A stretch of 9,210 nucleotides of DNA from Campylobacterales bacterium (GTDB lineage: Bacteria; Campylobacterota; Campylobacteria; Campylobacterales; QNZT01): assembly GCA_015663225.1 (NCBI GenBank), contig DQSO01000034.1, positions 1 through 9,210 on the forward strand. Reading direction: 5' to 3'. Both the position numbers and the translations under genes were made by a program. Positions 5,676-9,210 of the stretch are shown one piece after another (within the stretch, counting starts at the first letter, position 1; each line of letters opens with the position of its first letter). Under the pieces are notes generated by a model, which was not told the origin of the DNA, ran no database searches, and saw nothing but the letters and a program-made list of their open reading frames with translations.

Positions 5676-6738
5676 GAAACTCTTTTAAAATATTTTTATC
5701 AATATTTGTTCGCATTATGATACGAAGTATCGAACTTTTAACAGTTGGTGGTCTTATCGCCCCTATCAAAAAGCCCTGATTTTTTGCCCACTCTTTTAGC
5801 ATAATAGCTTTTTTATTATCATCAATATTAATCTTTAGTATAAGTGTTTTTTGATCGATATTAAATATATCGTTTGCAATTTTTAGATTTTGAATAATCT
5901 TATTTTTTAATAGAGCAGTGTTTTTTTCTATATACTTATAATTTTCATCTGCTAATGCTATATCAAAAACTGATGGAGCCGTAGAATATATAATAGATTT
6001 TGCACGATTAGTTAGGTAGTCTATTATGTGACTTGAAGCTTGAATATATGCACCATAACTGCCTATCGCTTTTCCAAGAGTTGCCATTTTGATATGATTT
6101 TCTTTAATCTTGATATTAAAATAATCATAAACACCTAGTAAGTTATCTCCCAATACTCCACTACTATGAGCTTCATCAACTACTAATAGAGTATCAGACT
6201 TATCACATACGGTAAATATCTCTTGGTTTAAAATATCTCCACCCATAGAGTAGATACCCTCTACACAAACTATAGCTCGATTATATTTTTTTTCATCTAA
6301 AATATTTTTTAGAGAGTCTGCATTGTTATGAGAAAAGTAGACTACTTCTGATGTGATTAGCTTTGAAGCCATAACTCCACTCGCATGATAATCCTCATCA
6401 AGGATTAAAATATCACCTCTTCTTACTAGTGACTCAATCAAAGCAATATTTGCTAAGTAGCCACTACCAACAACTATCGTATCTTCAAATCCATTTATAT
6501 CACTTAGATACTCTTCAAACTCTTTATGAATCTTATGATAGCCATTTACAAGCTGTGAAGCACGAGGTGAGTGGTATTTAGTTGATTTAACTCTTTTGTA
6601 TGCTAAAGATAATAACTCTTTATCTTCACTAAGCCCAAGATAATCATTTGAAGCAAAATCAATCAAACTATCATCAAATAACTCTATTTTTCTATATCTA
6701 TTTGATTTTTTAAGTGCTTTTACCTCTTTAGTGTACAA
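5635..6738 (-). CDS. bioF: 8-amino-7-oxononanoate synthase-type PLP enzyme (BioF)
   Basis: A 367-aa enzyme of the alpha-oxoamine synthase family (usual length about 380). BioF condenses L-alanine with a pimeloyl thioester to give 8-amino-7-oxononanoate, the first committed ring-forming step of biotin synthesis. Visible features are NDYLGL (31-36), SGYLAN (92-97), YHASG with His118 over the PLP ring, DEAHSSGVLG (188-197; Asp188 contacts the pyridine nitrogen), TLGKAIGSYGA with Schiff-base Lys223, and Arg339 in LRI for carboxylate binding. HSPRAS (56-61) stands in place of the usual GSxGSR turn. A sister activity (Kbl, other acyl-CoA ligases) cannot be excluded by eye. The start is TTG preceded by GAGG, one base after the stop of the CopD-like gene. 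The 3' end overlaps the ABC ATPase gene. Confidence 0.85.
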   Translation of the reverse strand: MYTKEVKALKKSNRYRKIELFDDSLIDFASNDYLGLSEDKELLSLAYKRVKSTKYHSPRASQLVNGYHKIHKEFEEYLSDINGFEDTIVVGSGYLANIALIESLVRRGDILILDEDYHASGVMASKLITSEVVYFSHNNADSLKNILDEKKYNRAIVCVEGIYSMGGDILNQEIFTVCDKSDTLLVVDEAHSSGVLGDNLLGVYDYFNIKIKENHIKMATLGKAIGSYGAYIQASSHIIDYLTNRAKSIIYSTAPSVFDIALADENYKYIEKNTALLKNKIIQNLKIANDIFNIDQKTLILKINIDDNKKAIMLKEWAKNQGFLIGAIRPPTVKSSILRIIMRTNIDKNILKEFLSSLDDRLHRNTK

Positions 6739-6739
6739 C

Positions 6740-7228
6740 TTAACCTCTTAGCATGATACCAAAGTAGATAGCTATCAAGCCAAGTAGAACATTTAATGTA
6801 AATACATAGTTTGTTACTGCTTTTAAAGATGCTATAGCTCTTAGTGTATCTCCATGAAAACAGATATTTCTTGCTGATTTTATTTTAACTAGAGCATATA
6901 CATATAGTGAAGTCATCGCAATCCAAATATATCCTTTAGTATATATGATAGTCTCTATCAAAGGTCCATTGGTTGTTAAGTTCTTTGCTATGACTATAAT
7001 TATGCCACTAAAAACAAGTAAAAATGAGAATCCAAATGTAATCTTTAGATAACGATACAAAATTCGTATAGTTGTTCGTGTTATCATCCTGTCGTTTGGT
7101 ATTTGCATAAGTGAAGGGAAAATACTAGCAACAAATATAAAAGAGGCTCCAATCCATATAATAGCACTTGTGATATGGATCATGATTATAAATGATTCAT
7201 AATCATTAAAAAGGTCTACTATACTCAT
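6740..7228 (-). CDS. Four-helix integral membrane protein, CopD/HemJ-like
   Basis: A 162-aa protein with hydrophobic helices at about 13-38, 64-82, 98-116 and 138-159. The first helix carries IHITSAIIWIGASFIF, with His18 and a W-x-G motif, and the third opens with TKGYIWI (Lys98). This His-helix plus Lys-helix pattern is typical of the CopD / HemJ-like group of small inner-membrane proteins, some of which bind haem or copper. The function here is not determined; HemJ activity (protoporphyrinogen oxidation) is possible but the match is loose. The ATG overlaps the alaS TGA by four bases (ATGA) and no Shine-Dalgarno precedes it, so translation probably depends on ribosomes finishing alaS. bioF begins one base after its stop. 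Confidence 0.7.
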   Translation of the reverse strand: MSIVDLFNDYESFIIMIHITSAIIWIGASFIFVASIFPSLMQIPNDRMITRTTIRILYRYLKITFGFSFLLVFSGIIIVIAKNLTTNGPLIETIIYTKGYIWIAMTSLYVYALVKIKSARNICFHGDTLRAIASLKAVTNYVFTLNVLLGLIAIYFGIMLRG

Positions 7229-7238
7229 TTAAGTAGAC
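7214..7238 (-). promoter_or_regulatory. Stem-loop with the CopD-like start codon in its loop
   Basis: GTCTACT (7214-7220) and AGTAGAC (7232-7238) form a perfect 7-bp stem around an 11-nt loop. The loop holds the ATGA junction, that is the alaS stop and the CopD-like start. With no Shine-Dalgarno seen, this structure may keep the downstream start closed until ribosomes terminating on alaS open it. The arms are short, so chance is possible. Confidence 0.35.
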
Positions 7239-9210
7239 TATCTATATAAGTTTTTGCTTCTTTTATCGCTTGAGGAAGTTTTGAAGAATCCTTTCCACCT
7301 GCTTGTGCAAAGTCATCTCTTCCACCACCTCCACCTTTTAGTATAGGTGCTATATGTTTTATCAAAGCTCCCGCTTTTATAGGTGTATCTTTACTACCAG
7401 CTGCAATCATAACTTTATCACCCTTTGGTTGAAAAAGAATAATAGCTACCTTATCATGTTTGTTTTTTGCCTCATCAATAAGTTCTTTTATATCACCATT
7501 TTCAATAGTTGCAATACATACTTTCATATCACCTATTTCTTCAAAAGATAACTCTTGTTTTGTTGAGTTTTGTAGAGTTTTAACTTCTGATTTTAGTGAT
7601 TTTATTTCATCTTTTAGTTTATTAATACCTACTAATATATCTTGTGCTTTTAAAGAGTGTAGAGCTTGATCTATTAAATTTTTATTACTATTAAAAAGTA
7701 TATTTGCTGCTTTTCCACAAACCGCTTCAATCCGACGAACTCCTGCACCAACTCCACTCTCTTTTGTGATTGTAAAAAGCCCGATAGAAGATATATCATC
7801 AACATGAGTTCCACCACAAAGCTCTAAACTAATATCGCCCTGCTTTACAACTCTAACTTCATCTTTATATTTTTCACCAAATAGAGCCATCGCCCCACTA
7901 TTTTTAGCTTCATCAACATTCATTAGATCAGTTTGAACCTTTGCACCATCTAAGATAAAACTATTTACAAGATTCTCAATAGCACTCAAATCATCACTGC
8001 TTATCGCTTTTGGATAAGAAAAATCAAATCTTAATCTATCTGCTTCTACCAAACTTCCTGCTTGATTTACACTATCACCTAAGAGTGTTTTTAGTGCTGA
8101 GTGAAGAAGATGAGTAGCTGAGTGATGTTTAGATATTTCCACTCTTTTATTGGTGCTTATTGTAGCTTCAACTATCATGTTAGGCTTTAAAAGCTCACTA
8201 GCTTTAACTTGCGATAGATTAAGCTCAAAAAACTTTTTAGTATCAGTGATGATAGAGTTATTTATAGTACCACTATCTCCGATCTGTCCACCTGAGAGTG
8301 CATAAAATGGAGTCTTATCAAGTAAAACCCAGCCATTTTCAGACTCTTTAATCTTATCAACTCTTCTAAAACTCTCATCAAGTAGAGCTAATATTTTTGA
8401 TTTGTAAGTAGTATTTTCATAACCTACAAATCTATTTTCACCAAACTCCTCTAAAAGCTCTTTAAAATCTCCATGAGCTCCATCATCTCCACTACCTTTC
8501 CAAGCAGCTTTTGCTCTAGTTTTTTGTTCAGTCATTAAAGTATTAAATGTTTCAATATCTACTTTTATACCCTGCTCTTTTAACATATCTTCAGTCAAAT
8601 CAAGTGGAAATCCATAAGTATCATATAGTTTAAATGCAACTTCACCACTAAAAAGCTCTCTTGTATTTTTAAGCTCTTTTTCAAATAGTTCAACACCACT
8701 AGCTATAGTTTTAAAAAATCTCTTCTCTTCTAGCTCTATTAACTCTTTTACACTATCTGCTTTATCATGTAGATATGGATAGGTTTCGCCCATCAAAGAG
8801 TTTACAGTATCAACTAGCTTATACATAAATGGCTCTTTCAATCCAAGTAAATATCCATGTCTTACAGCTCTTCTAAGTATTCGTCGAAGTAGATATCCCC
8901 TGCCCTCTTTATCAAAGTTCACACCTTGAGCTAGTAAAAATGTTACACTTCTAATATGATCTGATATTACCCTAAACGAAGCACCCTCTTTATAGATATA
9001 TTTTAGACCACAAAGTTCACTAACTTTGTTAATAAGAGGCATAAAAAGTGAACTATCATAGTTACTAGTTACTCCCTCTTTTATCGCAATAACTCTCTCT
9101 AAGCCCATACCCGTGTCAATAGAAGGTTTTGGAAGTGGGTTTAAAGTGCCATTTTTTATCTCTTTCATACTGCATAAAAACAAGATTCCAAATCTCTAAA
9201 AATCTATCTC
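7225..9210 (-). CDS. alaS: Alanyl-tRNA synthetase, 5'-truncated by the window and with an apparent frameshift
   Basis: AlaRS charges tRNA-Ala with alanine and edits mischarged Ser/Gly. The open frame from 9183 to 7225 gives 652 residues of a family usually about 850 long; roughly the first 220-240 residues lie beyond the window. Numbering from 9183, visible parts are class II motif 3 GMGLER (25-30), the tRNA-binding helical domain (RGYLLRRILRRAVRHG, 95-110), the editing-site HSATH (354-358) and CGGTH (456-460) zinc motifs, a coiled linker (about 500-545), and the C-terminal KGGGGGRDDFAQAGGK (616-631). From 9208 to about 9158 the AlaRS sequence (RFLEIWNLVFMQYERD) continues in a different frame, so the TTG at 9183 is not a true start; the frames join at an A6 run (9152-9157). 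The 3' end overlaps the CopD-like gene. Confidence 0.95.
9152..9157 (-). other. Apparent one-base frameshift at an A6 run in alaS
   Basis: On the minus strand, the upstream frame reads GAA AGA GAT AAA AAA TGG and soon meets a stop, while the conserved continuation NGTLNPLPKPS needs GAT AAA AAT GGC, which is one A fewer. Both flanks are good AlaRS sequence, so the break is at or very near this homopolymer. Possible causes are a sequencing indel, a genuine mutation, or slippage that restores the frame. Confidence 0.85.

Noticed and set aside
5708..5735. GATAC-GAA-GTATC palindrome with outer GTTCG/CGAAC pairing, considered as a terminator for the ABC operon.
   Set aside because: The stem is short and bulged, lies within bioF codons for conserved LRI residues, and is followed only by CTTTT on the plus strand.

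Overview
The window is AT-rich DNA, densely packed with genes that run in two blocks on opposite strands. Protein-level cues point to Campylobacterota (Epsilonproteobacteria), possibly a Sulfurimonas-like genus. These cues are the UbiE N-terminus, a BioF-type enzyme with HSPRAS in place of the usual glycine-rich turn, the low GC, the tight operons and the frequent TTG/GTG starts. This assignment is inferred by eye, not from a search.

Left block, minus strand, read right to left from about 2400 to 1. First comes a basic 463-aa protein that I read as a degenerate CYTH-CHAD (polyphosphate-binding type) protein. Next is an M48 zinc-metalloprotease lipoprotein, which appears to have its own promoter and a hairpin that buries its Shine-Dalgarno. 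Last is the first 32 codons of ubiE/menE-type quinone methyltransferase, cut by the window edge. A 226-bp AT-rich divergent intergenic region (2310-2535) separates this block from the plus-strand operon.

Middle block, plus strand, 2536-5675. Two membrane-anchored proteins of unknown function are joined by an ATGA overlap and are followed by proA (proline biosynthesis) and a small ABC ATPase of the DppF/NikE type. The ABC gene has the full N-terminal fold encoded but no ATG, GTG or TTG in a usable position; an ATC after a good Shine-Dalgarno is the best candidate start.

Right block, minus strand, 9210 to 5635. alaS (5' end outside the window) overlaps a small four-helix CopD/HemJ-like membrane protein by ATGA. 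One base further on is bioF (biotin synthesis), whose 3' end overlaps the ABC gene tail-to-tail by 41 bp. alaS carries an apparent one-base frameshift at an A6 run close to the window edge.

The most notable unexplained signals are an 18-bp perfect inverted repeat inside the first unknown membrane-protein gene, a 13-bp one at the start of the ABC gene, and hairpins placed over the translation starts of the M48 and CopD-like genes. I saw no tRNA, rRNA, CRISPR array, insertion sequence or prophage feature, and I did not find an obvious new multi-gene system.
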